A stretch of 64,000 bases of DNA from Synechococcus lacustris (GCA_903943975.1 CAJAQB010000013.1:62001-126000); one strand, 5' to 3'; shown: positions 43,463 through 55,471, counted from the stretch's first letter. Numbers and translations: made by a program. The notes: generated by a model from the sequence alone, not told the origin.

Positions 43463-44169
43463 TGGCTGTGCTTGATGTGCGTGGGCTGAATGCCTACTAC
43501 GGCCAGAGCCATATCCTCCGGGACGTGGACCTCACGGTGCGCCCCGGCCAAATGGTCTGTTTGATCGGGCGCAATGGGGTGGGTAAAACCACCCTGTTGA
43601 AAACCGTGATCGGTTTATTGCAGCAACGCAGTGGTTCCCTTGAGTTGTTGGGGGAATCAATCACGGGCCTGCCCCCCCACCAGCGGGCCCGGCGCGGCAT
43701 CGCCTATGTGCCCCAGGGGCGGGAGATTATTCCCCAGCTCACGGTGCGGGAAAATCTGCTGCTCGGCCTCGAGGCCCTGCCGGGGGGCCTAGCCCGCCAG
43801 CGCCACATAGATCCGCTGGTCTTTGAGTTGTTCCCGGTGCTGGAGGGTTTCCTCAATCGCCGCGGCGGCGATCTCAGTGGCGGCCAACAGCAGCAGCTGG
43901 CCATTGCCCGCGCCCTGCTGGGGAAGCCCAAGTTGTTATTGCTGGATGAACCCACCGAGGGGATTCAACCTTCAGTGGTGCTGGATATTGAACGGGCCGT
44001 GCGGCGAATCATTGCCAGCACCGGCATCAGCGTGCTGCTGGTGGAGCAACATCTTCACTTTGTGCGCCAAGCTGATTGGTATTACGCCATGCAGAAGGGG
44101 GGCATGGTCGCCAGTGGCCCCACCGCTGAACTGAGCAAGGAAGTGGTGGATCGTTTTCTCAGTGTTTAG
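43462..44169 (+). CDS. urtE: Urea ABC transporter ATPase UrtE
   Basis: LivF-type ATPase, 235 residues: Walker A GRNGVGKTTLLKTVIGL, IAYVPQGREIIPQLTVRENL, signature LSGGQQQQLAIARAL and Walker B LLLLDEPTEGIQPS. It is the last gene of the urea transport operon; a short tandem repeat lies 24 nt downstream. Confidence 0.96.
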   Translation: MAVLDVRGLNAYYGQSHILRDVDLTVRPGQMVCLIGRNGVGKTTLLKTVIGLLQQRSGSLELLGESITGLPPHQRARRGIAYVPQGREIIPQLTVRENLLLGLEALPGGLARQRHIDPLVFELFPVLEGFLNRRGGDLSGGQQQQLAIARALLGKPKLLLLDEPTEGIQPSVVLDIERAVRRIIASTGISVLLVEQHLHFVRQADWYYAMQKGGMVASGPTAELSKEVVDRFLSV

Positions 44170-44192
44170 GCTGGGGATTAGAAGAAAGTTAG

Positions 44193-44263
44193 AGCTTGAA
44201 AGTAAGCAATAGCTTGAAAGCAAACAATAGCTTGAAAGCAAACAATAGCTGAAAGTAAACAAT
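44193..44263. repeat. Tandem repeat of an 18-nt unit, four copies
   Basis: AGCTTGAAAGTAAGCAAT (44193-44210) is followed by two identical copies of AGCTTGAAAGCAAACAAT (44211-44246) and a 17-nt variant (44247-44263). The block lies just after urtE in AT-richer non-coding sequence. There are no spacers, so it is not a CRISPR array. It may come from slippage; no function can be read from it. Confidence 0.85.
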
Positions 44264-44370
44264 AGAAGCAAATTATTGCTTATTGAAATGCGATCACAAG
44301 TTATATTATCATCTGGAAACCGGCTAAAATAGTTCTATTAGGCTGCGTTGGTAAATGATTGTTTGGGTTG

Positions 44371-44410
44371 AATCCCTGGCCCTCGCCTTAATGGCTGAGG
44401 GCCAGGGATT
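44371..44410. terminator. 14-bp perfect inverted repeat straddling the stop of the DUF1830 gene
   Basis: AATCCCTGGCCCTC (44371-44384) is the exact reverse complement of GAGGGCCAGGGATT (44397-44410), with a 12-nt loop holding the minus-strand stop codon (44388-44390). The right arm is therefore coding for the last residues of the DUF1830 protein. No T-run follows on either strand, so it is an unusual terminator or an mRNA-stability hairpin, possibly serving both urt and DUF1830 transcripts. Confidence 0.55.
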
Positions 44411-44666
44411 CAGCTTGCTTCAAAGCTTCCAGGGGCTCCAGCCCCTCTTCTTCGCAAATTAGTTCGCGCACGGGAGAGGTTTCCACCAGTTCAGGGCCGC
44501 CGAGGCCGTGGCTCCAGATTTCCACTTCCCCATCGGCGGGGGCGCTGAAATTCAGTAGTTCAAAGGGGAACACCACCCGCTCTAGGTAATACTGCTCGCT
44601 GCCAAAGCAGCGCAGAATTACCATTCTGTCGAGGCTATTGCGATAGCTGCAGGTGCGTTGAGCCAT
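44388..44666 (-). CDS. DUF1830 protein
   Basis: A 92-residue cyanobacterial protein with the DUF1830 features CSYRNSLDRMVILRCFG and YYLERVVFPFELLNF followed by an acidic tail (ICEEEGLEPLEALKQAE). The start at 44666 gives MAQRTCSYRN; the frame is open 57 nt further. The family has no known function. Its last codons form one arm of a perfect inverted repeat. Confidence 0.8.
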   Translation of the reverse strand: MAQRTCSYRNSLDRMVILRCFGSEQYYLERVVFPFELLNFSAPADGEVEIWSHGLGGPELVETSPVRELICEEEGLEPLEALKQAESLALSH

Positions 44667-44793
44667 GACGGCTGGTCCAGGTGTCCTCATCAAGTCATGG
44701 TTGGCCGTTGAGAACGGTGGCAATCGTCACGGAATCGCCATTTTGATTGGAAAATTCCGATTCTTTTCGCTATTAATGGCCTTAGCTGGCTGT

Positions 44794-45582
44794 TCAGCTG
44801 GTCAACAGTTGCTCAAATAGCTGTTGGGCCAAGGGTTCTGCGGCGCTATTCAGTGGACGGCAGTCCAGGCTATTCAGCAGTACTGCAGCTTCCCCTGGGG
44901 CCAGCTCGTTGCCCAGGGGCGCCTCTGCGGCAAGGCCCAGGCCCAGGGCCCGGCCCCGCATCACCCCCGCCAAGCAGCCACTGGCCTGGGCTGGCGTAAG
45001 CCAACGCGCCCCCCGCAGCACCAGCAGGTTGGCGGCAGTGCCGCAGCAGAGGCCGCCGGCGCTGCTTAGCAGCAGGGCATCGTCAAAGCCGGCCTGCTGG
45101 GCCTGGCGCCGGGCCAGCACCAGCTCCGTGTAGGCAAAGGATTTGCATTGGCTCAGGGGGCTAGTGGCGGAGCGGCTCAGCAGCGGACTCACCTGCACCC
45201 GCAGCGCTTGGAAACTTGGCTGATGGGGATAAAGGCTGCCCCAGCAGCGGCCGGGGCCGGGGGGCTCAGGGCTGCTCAAACCGCGGCCGCCACTGCCGCG
45301 GCTCCAATTGAGCCGTAGGGCGCCCGCTTGGATGCCACTGCGCTCCACGGCGCTAGCGGCCAGGCTTTGCACGGCGGCCAAGGCTGGCGGCGGTGGCAGC
45401 CCCAGCAGGGCGGCCCCCCGTTGCCAGCGGCCCAGGTGTTCCGCCAGCAGTTGCGGCTGCCCCTGGCGCACCAGCACGGTTTCAAATACCCCATCGGCGA
45501 GGTTCAGGCCGCGGTCATCGAGGGGCACCCCCAGCTGGTTTGGCGCCCCCCATTGATCGCCCAGCCAGCCGATGGCGTCCAT
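44794..45582 (-). CDS. pabC: Aminotransferase class IV, probable 4-amino-4-deoxychorismate lyase
   Basis: Releases pyruvate from aminodeoxychorismate to give p-aminobenzoate for folate. The 262-residue protein has class IV features: DDRGLNLADGVFETVLVRQG, the PLP lysine in CKSFAYTELVLARRQA, and GLCCGTAANLLVLRG. It starts 1 nt into the pabB stop (coordinates share 45582) and is therefore coupled to pabB, which supports the PabC assignment over branched-chain aminotransferase. Confidence 0.85.
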   Translation of the reverse strand: MDAIGWLGDQWGAPNQLGVPLDDRGLNLADGVFETVLVRQGQPQLLAEHLGRWQRGAALLGLPPPPALAAVQSLAASAVERSGIQAGALRLNWSRGSGGRGLSSPEPPGPGRCWGSLYPHQPSFQALRVQVSPLLSRSATSPLSQCKSFAYTELVLARRQAQQAGFDDALLLSSAGGLCCGTAANLLVLRGARWLTPAQASGCLAGVMRGRALGLGLAAEAPLGNELAPGEAAVLLNSLDCRPLNSAAEPLAQQLFEQLLTS

Positions 45583-46880
45583 CAGCTGAGGGCCTCCAGC
45601 AGCGGTTGCACCTTCCAGCCCAGTTCAGCGGCCTCCTGGCCAGGGTCGGAATCGGCAACGATGCCGCAGCCCCCATGCACCCGCAGGCGTTTGCCGCGCA
45701 ACATCATGCTGCGGATCAGCAGGTTGCTATCGAAGCTGCCATCGCTATCCAGTTTGAAGAAACTGCCGCAGTAGGGGCCCCGGGCCAGTGGTTCCAGCTG
45801 GTTTAAGCGCTGGCAGGCCCGGATCTTGGGGGCGCCAGTGATTGAACCGCCGGGCCAGCAGGCCCGCAGCAGGGCCACCAGGTCTTGGTTTTTCCGCAAC
45901 TTGCCGGTAACCACCGAGGTGAGGTGATGCACCTGGGCATAGCTCTCGAGGCCCAAGAGCTGGGGCACATCGATGCTGCCCGGTTCACAAACCCGGCCCA
46001 GGTCATTGCGCATTAGGTCCACGATCATCACGTTTTCGGCCCGGTCCTTGGCGCTGGTAATTAGTTCGGCGGCGGCATCGGCATCCAGGCTTGGCTCCTG
46101 GTGGCGGGGTCGGGTGCCTTTGATTGGTCGGGTTTCCACCAGGCCAGAGGGCTGCAGTTGCAGGAAGCGTTCCGGTGATGCACTGAGCACCGCCTCTTGA
46201 GCGTCGGCCACCATCAGCCCACCAAAGGGGGCAGGGCAGACCCGGCGCAGCTGTTGGTACAGGGCGAGCGGATCAACGGCGGCGGCCAGGCTCTGTTCGG
46301 CGCAGCTGGTGAGATTCGCCTGGAAGAGGTCGCCGGCGCTGATCCAGGCCTGCACCTCTTGCACCTGCCGCTGGAAAACGGCAGCGGAACTGTGCCAATG
46401 CCATTGCTCTAGGGCCAGGCCGGCCGGACTTTCCAGCGGGGCCGCCGCCGCCCCTGGCCCGGAGCGAATTAATTCCTCCAGGACCTGGCGCTGGCGACCT
46501 TCCCCCACCACCCAAAGCTGGTGCCGGTGCAGATCCAACTGCACCACCGCTTCGTAGCGGCCGGCCCAGAGCATTGCCATGTCGGGCCGTTGCCAATGGG
46601 GGCCCGGTTCCACCCAGGCGCCGGCCTCATAGGCCAGCCAGCCCAGCCAGGTGCCGCGGCGGTCTTGGCTCAGCTCCTGTAGGGCCTCAAACGGATCGCG
46701 GCTGCCGCCATCGCCGGGGAGGCCATCACAGCGCAGCCGTTGCTGGGGGGCCACCGCCAACAGCCCTCGCCGCCCCAGGGGGCTGCCATCACCATCCAGC
46801 CACACCAACCCCTCCTGGCCAAAGCAGCGGGCTAGGGCCGCCGCCAGGCAGCTGGGTTCCCACCAGGGCAGCGGCGTCAT
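45582..46880 (-). CDS. pabB: Aminodeoxychorismate synthase component I
   Basis: Converts chorismate to aminodeoxychorismate for folate synthesis. It is a 432-residue chorismate-binding protein. The motif [12 protein letters not shown] carries the PIKGT lysine typical of PabB rather than the PIAGT of Trp[31 protein letters not shown] and [15 protein letters not shown] are also present. The ATG at 46880 overlaps the queC stop in ATGA. The order queC, pabB, pabC links two pterin-related routes in one transcript. Confidence 0.9.
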   Translation of the reverse strand: MTPLPWWEPSCLAAALARCFGQEGLVWLDGDGSPLGRRGLLAVAPQQRLRCDGLPGDGGSRDPFEALQELSQDRRGTWLGWLAYEAGAWVEPGPHWQRPDMAMLWAGRYEAVVQLDLHRHQLWVVGEGRQRQVLEELIRSGPGAAAAPLESPAGLALEQWHWHSSAAVFQRQVQEVQAWISAGDLFQANLTSCAEQSLAAAVDPLALYQQLRRVCPAPFGGLMVADAQEAVLSASPERFLQLQPSGLVETRPIKGTRPRHQEPSLDADAAAELITSAKDRAENVMIVDLMRNDLGRVCEPGSIDVPQLLGLESYAQVHHLTSVVTGKLRKNQDLVALLRACWPGGSITGAPKIRACQRLNQLEPLARGPYCGSFFKLDSDGSFDSNLLIRSMMLRGKRLRVHGGCGIVADSDPGQEAAELGWKVQPLLEALS

Positions 46881-47554
46881 CGACCGGCCAGATCCGGCCG
46901 GCCGGCCTCCGTTAGGGCGGCATCGCGAATCCGGCAACTGTCACAGCGGCCACAGGGTTTGTTTTCACCGGAGTAACAGCTCCAGGTGAGCTCGATCGGC
47001 AGCGCCAGCCGCAGCGCTTCTTGCACGATCCGGGTTTTGCTCCAGCTCAGCAGCGGCGCCCAGAGCTGGGCGCCATGGCCCTCCCGACCACTCTTGCTGG
47101 CCAGATCCGCCAGTTTTTGGAAGGCCTCCAGGTAATCGGGTCGACAGTCGGGGTAGCCGGAATAATCCACGGCATTTACCCCCAACACCAGCCGTTCGGC
47201 GCCCCGGGCTTCCGCCAGGCTCAAGCCCAGGGCAATGAACACGGTGTTGCGACCGGGCACATAGGTGCTGGGGATCACCCCCTCCACCACCCCATCGCTG
47301 GGGACGGCCTGCTCTAGATCAGTGAGCGAGGAGCCCCCCCAGGCGGCCAGGTTCACGGCAATGGTGTGGTGTTCGGCAAGGCCCAGGTGGCTGGCGATAG
47401 CCACGGCGGCTTGGAGTTCGCGTCGGTGCCGCTGGCCGTAGTCAAAGGAGAGACCAATCACCCGCAGGCCGGCCTCCTGGGCCAGGGCCGCAGCGGTGGC
47501 GGAATCCAGGCCGCCGGAAAGCAGGGCAATGGCGGTGGGGGTGGAGGGGGCCAT
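46877..47554 (-). CDS. queC: 7-cyano-7-deazaguanine synthase QueC
   Basis: ATP-dependent conversion of 7-carboxy-7-deazaguanine to preQ0 for queuosine. The 225-residue protein has the PP-loop [16 protein letters not shown] and the C-terminal four-cysteine zinc site in [15 protein letters not shown]. The start at 47554 is chosen over an upstream in-frame start because the family begins just before the PP-loop. It is divergent from the ecotin gene by 38 nt. Confidence 0.95.
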   Translation of the reverse strand: MAPSTPTAIALLSGGLDSATAAALAQEAGLRVIGLSFDYGQRHRRELQAAVAIASHLGLAEHHTIAVNLAAWGGSSLTDLEQAVPSDGVVEGVIPSTYVPGRNTVFIALGLSLAEARGAERLVLGVNAVDYSGYPDCRPDYLEAFQKLADLASKSGREGHGAQLWAPLLSWSKTRIVQEALRLALPIELTWSCYSGENKPCGRCDSCRIRDAALTEAGRPDLAGR

Positions 47555-47592
47555 GGGGGGGCCAGGATGGGCACCACTTTGATACAAGACCT

Positions 47593-48092
47593 GTGCGCAG
47601 CGTTGCTCTGTTCTCGGCTGTTTTGACTCTGGCGGTCGCTCCGGCTGGGGCGATCCCGCTGCTGGATCTCAAGCCCTATCCGGCGCCGGTGGCGGGGGAA
47701 CAACGCTGGGTGATCCAGCTCAACCCGCTGCTGAAACCATCCCCAGACCCCAGCATCTCCAACAACCCGGCCGATTGGCGGGTGCAGCTGTTGGTGGGCC
47801 AGGAGTTGGAGCTGGATTGCAACCTGCACCGCTTCACCGGTCGCCTGCGCTCTGAACGGCTGCCGGGTCTTGGCTACAGCGTTTACCGGGTGGAACAGCC
47901 CGGACCAATGGTCTCCACCCGTAAGGCCTGCCCTGGGCAGACCCCCAGCAAGCAATTTGTGCCCCTGGGCGATAAGCCATTTGTGCTGCCCTTCAACGCC
48001 AGCCTGCCGATCGTGGTGTACGCCCCCGACGGCTTCACGGTGCGCTATCGCCTCTGGAAAGCCGAAAACAGCAGCCAAGCGGCCCAGCTGCG

Positions 48093-48096
<4 letters not shown>
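47593..48096 (+). CDS. eco: Ecotin-family serine protease inhibitor
   Basis: A 167-residue exported protein: signal peptide about 1-20 (ending AGA), then an ecotin body: [66 protein letters not shown]. The disulfide cysteines C76 and C113 are kept. In E. coli ecotin the P1-P1' pair is Met-Met in the same loop (VSTMMACP); here it is R110-K111, which should favour trypsin-like targets. It starts with GTG. It sits between queC and queE on the opposite strand and overlaps the queE tail by 4 nt. Ecotin periplasmically blocks trypsin-fold proteases. Confidence 0.92.
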
Positions 48097-50861
<2,765 letters not shown>

Positions 50862-50950
50862 GGTGAGCGGTCTCAGTTGGGTTCTTATAGATAAATCTGG
50901 CCCTTACTGCGGCGTTCCGGCAAGGACATTTTCTATTTAGGAGACGTTCT

Positions 50951-51025
50951 GTTTAGGACCTTTTTGTTTAGGACCTTTCTGTTTAGGGCCTTTTTGTTTA
51001 GGGCCTTTCTGTGGAGGACCCTTTG
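50951..51025. repeat. 15-nt tandem repeat upstream of dps
   Basis: Four consecutive 15-nt units GTTTAGG(A/G)CCTTT(T/C)T run from 50951 to 51010, followed by a diverged fifth (51011-51025), with a possible diverged unit before 50951. The variants alternate A-T, A-C, G-T, G-C, as if a 30-nt pair had been duplicated. Each unit holds an AGGNCCT palindrome. It lies 90-165 nt before the dps start, in the likely promoter/leader region. Confidence 0.85.
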
Positions 51026-51048
51026 AGAAAGTGGTCTCCGAATCTCGC

Positions 51049-51080
51049 CGCTGCACTCTCGCGGCACTCTCGCTGCACTG
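51049..51080. repeat. Short 11-nt tandem repeat, three copies
   Basis: CGCTGCACTCT, CGCGGCACTCT and CGCTGCACTG(T) follow each other without spacers. It is part of the repeat-rich dps/aspS intergenic region and has no coding potential that I can see. Confidence 0.7.
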
Positions 51081-51093
51081 TTAATCCCTGCCT

Positions 51094-51159
51094 AGCCCAG
51101 CCTCTCTTGAAAATGACTAGGGTCATATGACTAGGGCCATATTCAAGAGAGGCTGGGCT
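51094..51159. repeat. 66-nt hairpin element with 17-bp terminal inverted repeats
   Basis: AGCCCAGCCTCTCTTGA (51094-51110) is the perfect reverse complement of 51143-51159. The interior is a tandem direct repeat ATGACTAGGGTCAT / ATGACTAGGGCCAT (51113-51126, 51127-51140) that extends the pairing with mismatches. It lies 36 nt after the aspS stop. There is no T-run, so it is more like a small palindromic repeat or processing hairpin than a simple terminator. Confidence 0.8.
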
Positions 51160-51195
51160 GAGAGGTTTTGAGCTAAAGGGCGATTGGGACCCCCC

Positions 51196-52986
51196 TCAGT
51201 TCTCCTCCGGTTCCACCCAGGTGCTGGCCACATGCAGTTCCTGCAGCTGGGCGTCGCTGGCGCCGCCGGGGGCGCCGGTCATCAGGCAACGGGCCTGCTG
51301 GGTCTTGGGGAAGGCAATTGTGTCGCGGATCGAATCCTCCCCGGCCAGCAACATCACCAAACGATCAACGCCAAAGGCAATGCCGCCGTGGGGGGGCGCC
51401 CCCATTTCCAGGGCCTCCAGCAGGAAACCAAACTGTTTTTCGGCCTCCTCTGGCGCTAGGCCGATGGTTTGCAGCACCTGGCGTTGGAGGTCTGAGTCGT
51501 GGATGCGCAGGGAGCCGCCCCCCAGCTCCAGGCCGTTGAGCACCAGGTCGTAGGCCTGGGCCCGGGCGCTGGCCAGGTCGTGGGCGTCCGCGGGGTTCGG
51601 GGCGCAGAAGGGGTGGTGCAGGGCTTCCAGCCGGTTTTCGTCGGCGTTGAACTCAAACATCGGGAAATCCAGCACCCAGAGGAAGTTCCAGGCCCCCTCG
51701 GGCACCAGGCCCAACTCCTTGGCCAGGTACTGGCGCACCCGATCCAGTGCTTTATTCACCGTGGCCGTATCGCCGGCGCCAAACAGCAGCAGCGTGCCGG
51801 GCACCGCGCCGGTGCGTTCCAGCAGCTCGGCCTTCTTGGCTTCGCTGAGGTTGTCCTTGATGGCGCCAATCGTGTCGATCTCGCCGTTCTCCCGCACCCG
51901 GATGAAGGCGAGGCCGCCGGCCCCCGCCGCCTGGGCCTGGCTGAACACATCGCCGCCGGGCTTGATCCGCACGTTGCTCACGGCGTCGTTGCCGCCGGGC
52001 ACGGCAATGCACTTCACGGAGCCGCCGCTGGCCACGGCGCCGGAGAACACCTTGAAGCCCATGTCGGCCACCAGGTCGCTCACGTTGGTGAGCTCCATGC
52101 CATAGCGGGTGTCGGGCCGGTCGCAGCCGTAGCGCTCCATCGCCTCGTGCCAGGTAAGCCGCGGTAGGGGCAGGGGCAGCTCGATGCCCTTCACCTTTTT
52201 CCAGATGGCGGCGATTAGCCGTTCGTTTAGCTCGAGGATCTGTTCCTGGCCCAGGAAGCTCATCTCCAGGTCCAGCTGGGTGAATTCCGGCTGGCGGTCG
52301 GCCCGCAGGTCCTCATCGCGGAAACAGCGGGCCACCTGGTAGTAGCGCTCCAGGCCGCCCACCATCAGCAGCTGCTTAAACAGCTGGGGCGACTGGGGCA
52401 GGGCAAACCATTCGCCGCCACACACCCGCGAAGGCACCAGGTAATCGCGGGCCCCCTCCGGGGTGGAACGGGTGAGCACCGGGGTTTCCACCTCGATGAA
52501 GCCCTCATCCTCCAGGAAGCGGCGGGCGGTTTGGATCGTGAGGTGCCGCAGGCTGAGGTTGCGGCGCATGCGTTCGCGGCGCAGGTCGAGGTAGCGGTGG
52601 CGCAGGCGCAGTTCCTCCCGCACCGGCTCCTCGTCGTGCACCGACACCTGGAAGGGCAGGGGGCGGCGGGGGGCATTGAGCACCAGCAGCGTTTCCGCCA
52701 ACACCTCCACCGCCCCGGTGGCGAGGCGATCGTTGAGGGCTTCCGCCGGCCGGGCCCGCACCACCCCTTTCACCTGCAGCACTGTTTCATTGCGCAGGTG
52801 TTCGGCCGCGGCAAAGGCTTCCGCCCCCAGGTCGGGGTCCACGGTGATCTGCACGGTGCCGCTGCGGTCGCGCAGGTCAATGAAAATCACACCGCCGTGG
52901 TCGCGGCGCCGGTCCACCCAGCCGCTCAGCAGTACGGTCTCGCCTATGGCTTCGCTGCGCAGGTCGCCGCAGGAGTGGCTGCGCAT
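51196..52986 (-). CDS. aspS: Aspartyl-tRNA synthetase
   Basis: Class II synthetase charging tRNA-Asp (possibly also tRNA-Asn). The 596-residue protein has the N-terminal OB-fold ([32 protein letters not shown]), class II motif 2 ([20 protein letters not shown]), the bacterial GAD insertion and motif 3 ([17 protein letters not shown]). The start at 52986 gives the family N terminus; the frame continues 39 nt upstream. It is followed by a large hairpin and then dps. Confidence 0.97.
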   Translation of the reverse strand: MRSHSCGDLRSEAIGETVLLSGWVDRRRDHGGVIFIDLRDRSGTVQITVDPDLGAEAFAAAEHLRNETVLQVKGVVRARPAEALNDRLATGAVEVLAETLLVLNAPRRPLPFQVSVHDEEPVREELRLRHRYLDLRRERMRRNLSLRHLTIQTARRFLEDEGFIEVETPVLTRSTPEGARDYLVPSRVCGGEWFALPQSPQLFKQLLMVGGLERYYQVARCFRDEDLRADRQPEFTQLDLEMSFLGQEQILELNERLIAAIWKKVKGIELPLPLPRLTWHEAMERYGCDRPDTRYGMELTNVSDLVADMGFKVFSGAVASGGSVKCIAVPGGNDAVSNVRIKPGGDVFSQAQAAGAGGLAFIRVRENGEIDTIGAIKDNLSEAKKAELLERTGAVPGTLLLFGAGDTATVNKALDRVRQYLAKELGLVPEGAWNFLWVLDFPMFEFNADENRLEALHHPFCAPNPADAHDLASARAQAYDLVLNGLELGGGSLRIHDSDLQRQVLQTIGLAPEEAEKQFGFLLEALEMGAPPHGGIAFGVDRLVMLLAGEDSIRDTIAFPKTQQARCLMTGAPGGASDAQLQELHVASTWVEPEEN

Positions 52987-53000
52987 GGGGGTACCGGGGA

Positions 53001-53558
53001 TCAATGGGTGAGTTTCCCATGCCACTTATCTATGGACCCTGGGGCGGCTTTGCTTTCCCCCAGGCGTTCGAGCACGCCTTGACCCGCCAACTCCCTGGCT
53101 AGATCCTGCACCGTGCGGCCAGAGCCTGGGTGGATCCAGTTTGGAGCGATCTCCGCCAGCGGCGTCAGCACAAAGGCCCGCTCCCCCATCCGCGGATGGG
53201 GCAATTGCAGTTCTGCTGTGTGGAGGCTGAGCTGGCCGTAGAAGATCAGATCAAGGTCGAGGGTGCGGGGACCCCAGTGCTCGGCCCGGACGCGGCCGAA
53301 CTGATTTTCGGTGGCGAGCAACAGCTCCAGCAGGGCGGCGGCCGAGAGGCTTACCTCCAGCAGGGCACAGCCGTTGAGATAGTCCGGGTGGACAGGGCCG
53401 ATGGGGGCGGTGCGATACCAACTGGAACGGCAGAGCAGCCGCACCCCGGCGCTCCCGTTAAGCACCTCCAGGGCCTGCTCCAGGGTGCTGCGGCAGTCGC
53501 CCAGGTTGCTGCCGAGGGCAATGGCGGCTTGCGGCAGCGGTTCCTGGGAAAGCAGCAT
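53001..53558 (-). CDS. folK: Hydroxymethyldihydropterin pyrophosphokinase FolK
   Basis: Transfers pyrophosphate to 6-hydroxymethyldihydropterin in folate synthesis. The 185-residue protein has IALGSNLGD at the N terminus, [16 protein letters not shown], and the signature [33 protein letters not shown]. The ATG at 53558 is preferred; a TTG 12 nt upstream is in frame. It follows folB by 15 nt, forming a folB-folK pair, and precedes aspS by 14 nt. Confidence 0.95.
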   Translation of the reverse strand: MLLSQEPLPQAAIALGSNLGDCRSTLEQALEVLNGSAGVRLLCRSSWYRTAPIGPVHPDYLNGCALLEVSLSAAALLELLLATENQFGRVRAEHWGPRTLDLDLIFYGQLSLHTAELQLPHPRMGERAFVLTPLAEIAPNWIHPGSGRTVQDLARELAGQGVLERLGESKAAPGSIDKWHGKLTH

Positions 53559-53573
53559 GGAGTTGTTCAAAGC

Positions 53574-53999
53574 TCAGGAAAGCTCGCCTTTGGAGCGGGT
53601 CATCTCGATGGCGATCTGGCCCCCGAAGCCGGGGATCGGCGGGGACAACTTCACCAGCCGCGAATGCACTTTGTAAACGGGGGGAAAGGCAAGTACTGCT
53701 TCGGTGATTACGGAGTTGAGCCGTTCGATGGTCTTAAAGCGGGAGGTTTCTATCAATGTTTTCAGCCGTTCCACCACATCGGCGTAGTTGAGGCTGTGCT
53801 CCAGTTGATCGTTTGCACCGGTGATCGATAGATCCAGCCAGATGCTCAGATCCAGCTCAAACCACTGGCCGAGCTTATTTTCCTCAGGAAAGTAACCCGT
53901 GTAGCCGTAGCAGCGGAAGCCAGAGATGCGGATGACGTCTAGTTTTTGGGCTGGGTTTGTTGCTTCCCCTTTGCCTTTGCTGAACGTGCTGGGTTCCAT
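53574..53999 (-). CDS. folB: Dihydroneopterin aldolase FolB
   Basis: Cleaves dihydroneopterin to hydroxymethyldihydropterin, the step before FolK. The 141-residue protein has a folB core: RISGFRCYGYTGYFPEENKLGQ, LNYADVVERLK, ERLNSVITEAVLAFP, plus an N-terminal extension of about 20 polar residues whose role is unclear (start could be internal). It is directly upstream of folK on the same strand. Confidence 0.92.
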   Translation of the reverse strand: MEPSTFSKGKGEATNPAQKLDVIRISGFRCYGYTGYFPEENKLGQWFELDLSIWLDLSITGANDQLEHSLNYADVVERLKTLIETSRFKTIERLNSVITEAVLAFPPVYKVHSRLVKLSPPIPGFGGQIAIEMTRSKGELS

Positions 54000-54053
54000 G
54001 CCTAGCCGCCGCCCGCACCGAGGTTGGATCCTAACTAAGGGCCATTCAGTCGC

Positions 54054-54314
54054 TTAGGGGCTGTGGGGGGTGGGCGATGGCTCGAGGGCGATGTGATTGA
54101 GCAGGGTGGTGGTGAAGGCAAACAGTAAAAACGGCAGCGAGAGCACCAGGATCAGGCCCACCGCCACCAGGGCGAAGATCGGGTTATTGGCCCCCATCAG
54201 GGCCAGGCCCGCCGCCAGGCTGCCGAAGATCACCAGCATCCAGATCATGATTTGGCCGTAGATGTCGCCGAATTTGAGGGTGCAGCGCAGTTGGTAGGCG
54301 TGGGATTGGTCCAT
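54054..54314 (-). CDS. Small two-TM membrane protein
   Basis: An 86-residue protein with two hydrophobic segments (about 22-41, IMIWMLVIFGSLAAGLALMG; and 46-71, IFALVAVGLILVLSLPFLLF). The N terminus is polar. I do not recognise the family. It lies between folB and the divergent oxidase genes; the 54-nt gap to folB on the same strand allows co-transcription with folB. Confidence 0.65.
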   Translation of the reverse strand: MDQSHAYQLRCTLKFGDIYGQIMIWMLVIFGSLAAGLALMGANNPIFALVAVGLILVLSLPFLLFAFTTTLLNHIALEPSPTPHSP

Positions 54315-54418
54315 CGGAGCGACGCTGGGATTTTCCTCAGCTAAAGCCCGTCAGGCTTTGGGGATGGGCTTCGGAAATATCTTTATGCAGAGGCCGCCGC
54401 TGCCTAGTCTCCGGAAAC

Positions 54419-54532
54419 ATGCTTGCGATCCCGGCCATGACCCCCCACGACCTGGGCCTGCTGGTGGAGCTGCTGCTCCCTGGGATGCTGCTTTCGGTGC
54501 TGTTGCTTTCCACCTTTGCCGCCGGCGGCTGA
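54419..54532 (+). CDS. Candidate 37-residue single-TM protein upstream of ctaC
   Basis: The ATG at 54419 opens a 37-codon frame reading MLAIPAMTPHDLGLLVELLL then a hydrophobic stretch (PGMLLSVLLLSTFAAGG) to a TGA at 54532. It has the size and one-helix form of small membrane subunits of energy complexes, lies 109 nt before ctaC on the same strand, and is too short to judge by similarity. It could be a chance frame in GC-rich DNA. Confidence 0.35.
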   Translation: MLAIPAMTPHDLGLLVELLLPGMLLSVLLLSTFAAGG

Positions 54533-54641
54533 GCTGGGGCAAGGGTCGAGGCTTTCGATCCGCCCTTCAACACATCCGGTTAAGAGACCTGCCTGCTGGC
54601 TGCGTTCTCCATAGGGTGTAGCTCGTGCCGTTCCTGGAAGC

Positions 54642-55457
54642 TTGTCCATACGCGTTTCCGTACTGATCGCGCTGTTGAGCGTTCTGCTGGTGCTGGCAGG
54701 TCTCTGGGTGGGGGCAAACGTTGACCTGTTGCCCCTCCAGGCCAGCACCAATGCACCGGTTTACGACGAACTCTTCCAGGTGCTGTTCAGCATTGGCACG
54801 ATGCTGTTCCTCGGCGTCCTGGGCCTGCTGATCTACACCCTGGTGCGTTTCCGTCGCAGCAGTGGCGATCTCGGCGATGGGGCCGCCACCGAAGGCAACC
54901 TGCCCCTGGAGATTGTTTGGACGGCGATTCCGGCGGTGGTGGTGTTGTTTGTGGGTCTCTATAGCTACAACATTTACGAGCGCATGGGGGGCATGGTTCC
55001 CCTCTCTGACCACGGCGCCATGCATGGCATGGCGGTGGGGGAGGAGAACGGCAATGCCAAGGTTTGGGCTGGCATTGGTGCCGCACCGGGGCTGAGCCCG
55101 GCGGTGTCTGTGGATGTAACAGCGATGCAGTTTGCCTTCATCTTCCGCTACCCAGAGAGCAACATTGTTAGTGGTCAATTGCATGTGCCTGAGGGCCAGC
55201 TGGTGCAACTACACATGCAGGCCAATGATGTGATTCATGCCTTCTGGGTGCCCCAGTTTCGGCTAAAGCAGGACATCATTCCTGGCCAGCCCACCGTGCT
55301 TGCCTTCACCGCTAGCCGACCGGGCACCTACCCGATAATCTGCGCCGAGCTTTGCGGCCTTTACCATGGCGCAATGCATACTTCCATTGTGGTCCATGGG
55401 CGCGAGTCCTACGAGCAGTGGCTCACTGAAAACACCCCCCCTCCCGTCACCGCCTGA
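54642..55457 (+). CDS. ctaC: Cytochrome c oxidase subunit II
   Basis: Carries the CuA centre that receives electrons from cytochrome c6 or plastocyanin. The 271-residue protein has two N-terminal TM segments (about 7-27 and 47-68, plus hydrophobic 90-107) and the CuA motif CAELCGLYHGAMH in the periplasmic domain. No ATG fits; TTG at 54642 is the only reasonable start. It is followed by ctaD after 14 nt and ctaE in an operon. It is divergent from the folate genes. Confidence 0.95.
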   Translation: MSIRVSVLIALLSVLLVLAGLWVGANVDLLPLQASTNAPVYDELFQVLFSIGTMLFLGVLGLLIYTLVRFRRSSGDLGDGAATEGNLPLEIVWTAIPAVVVLFVGLYSYNIYERMGGMVPLSDHGAMHGMAVGEENGNAKVWAGIGAAPGLSPAVSVDVTAMQFAFIFRYPESNIVSGQLHVPEGQLVQLHMQANDVIHAFWVPQFRLKQDIIPGQPTVLAFTASRPGTYPIICAELCGLYHGAMHTSIVVHGRESYEQWLTENTPPPVTA

Positions 55458-55471
55458 GCTCCATAATTGCC

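Noticed and set aside
50951-51080. Possible CRISPR array upstream of dps
   Set aside because: Repeat units are 11-15 nt and directly adjacent with no spacers, and no cas genes are in the window.
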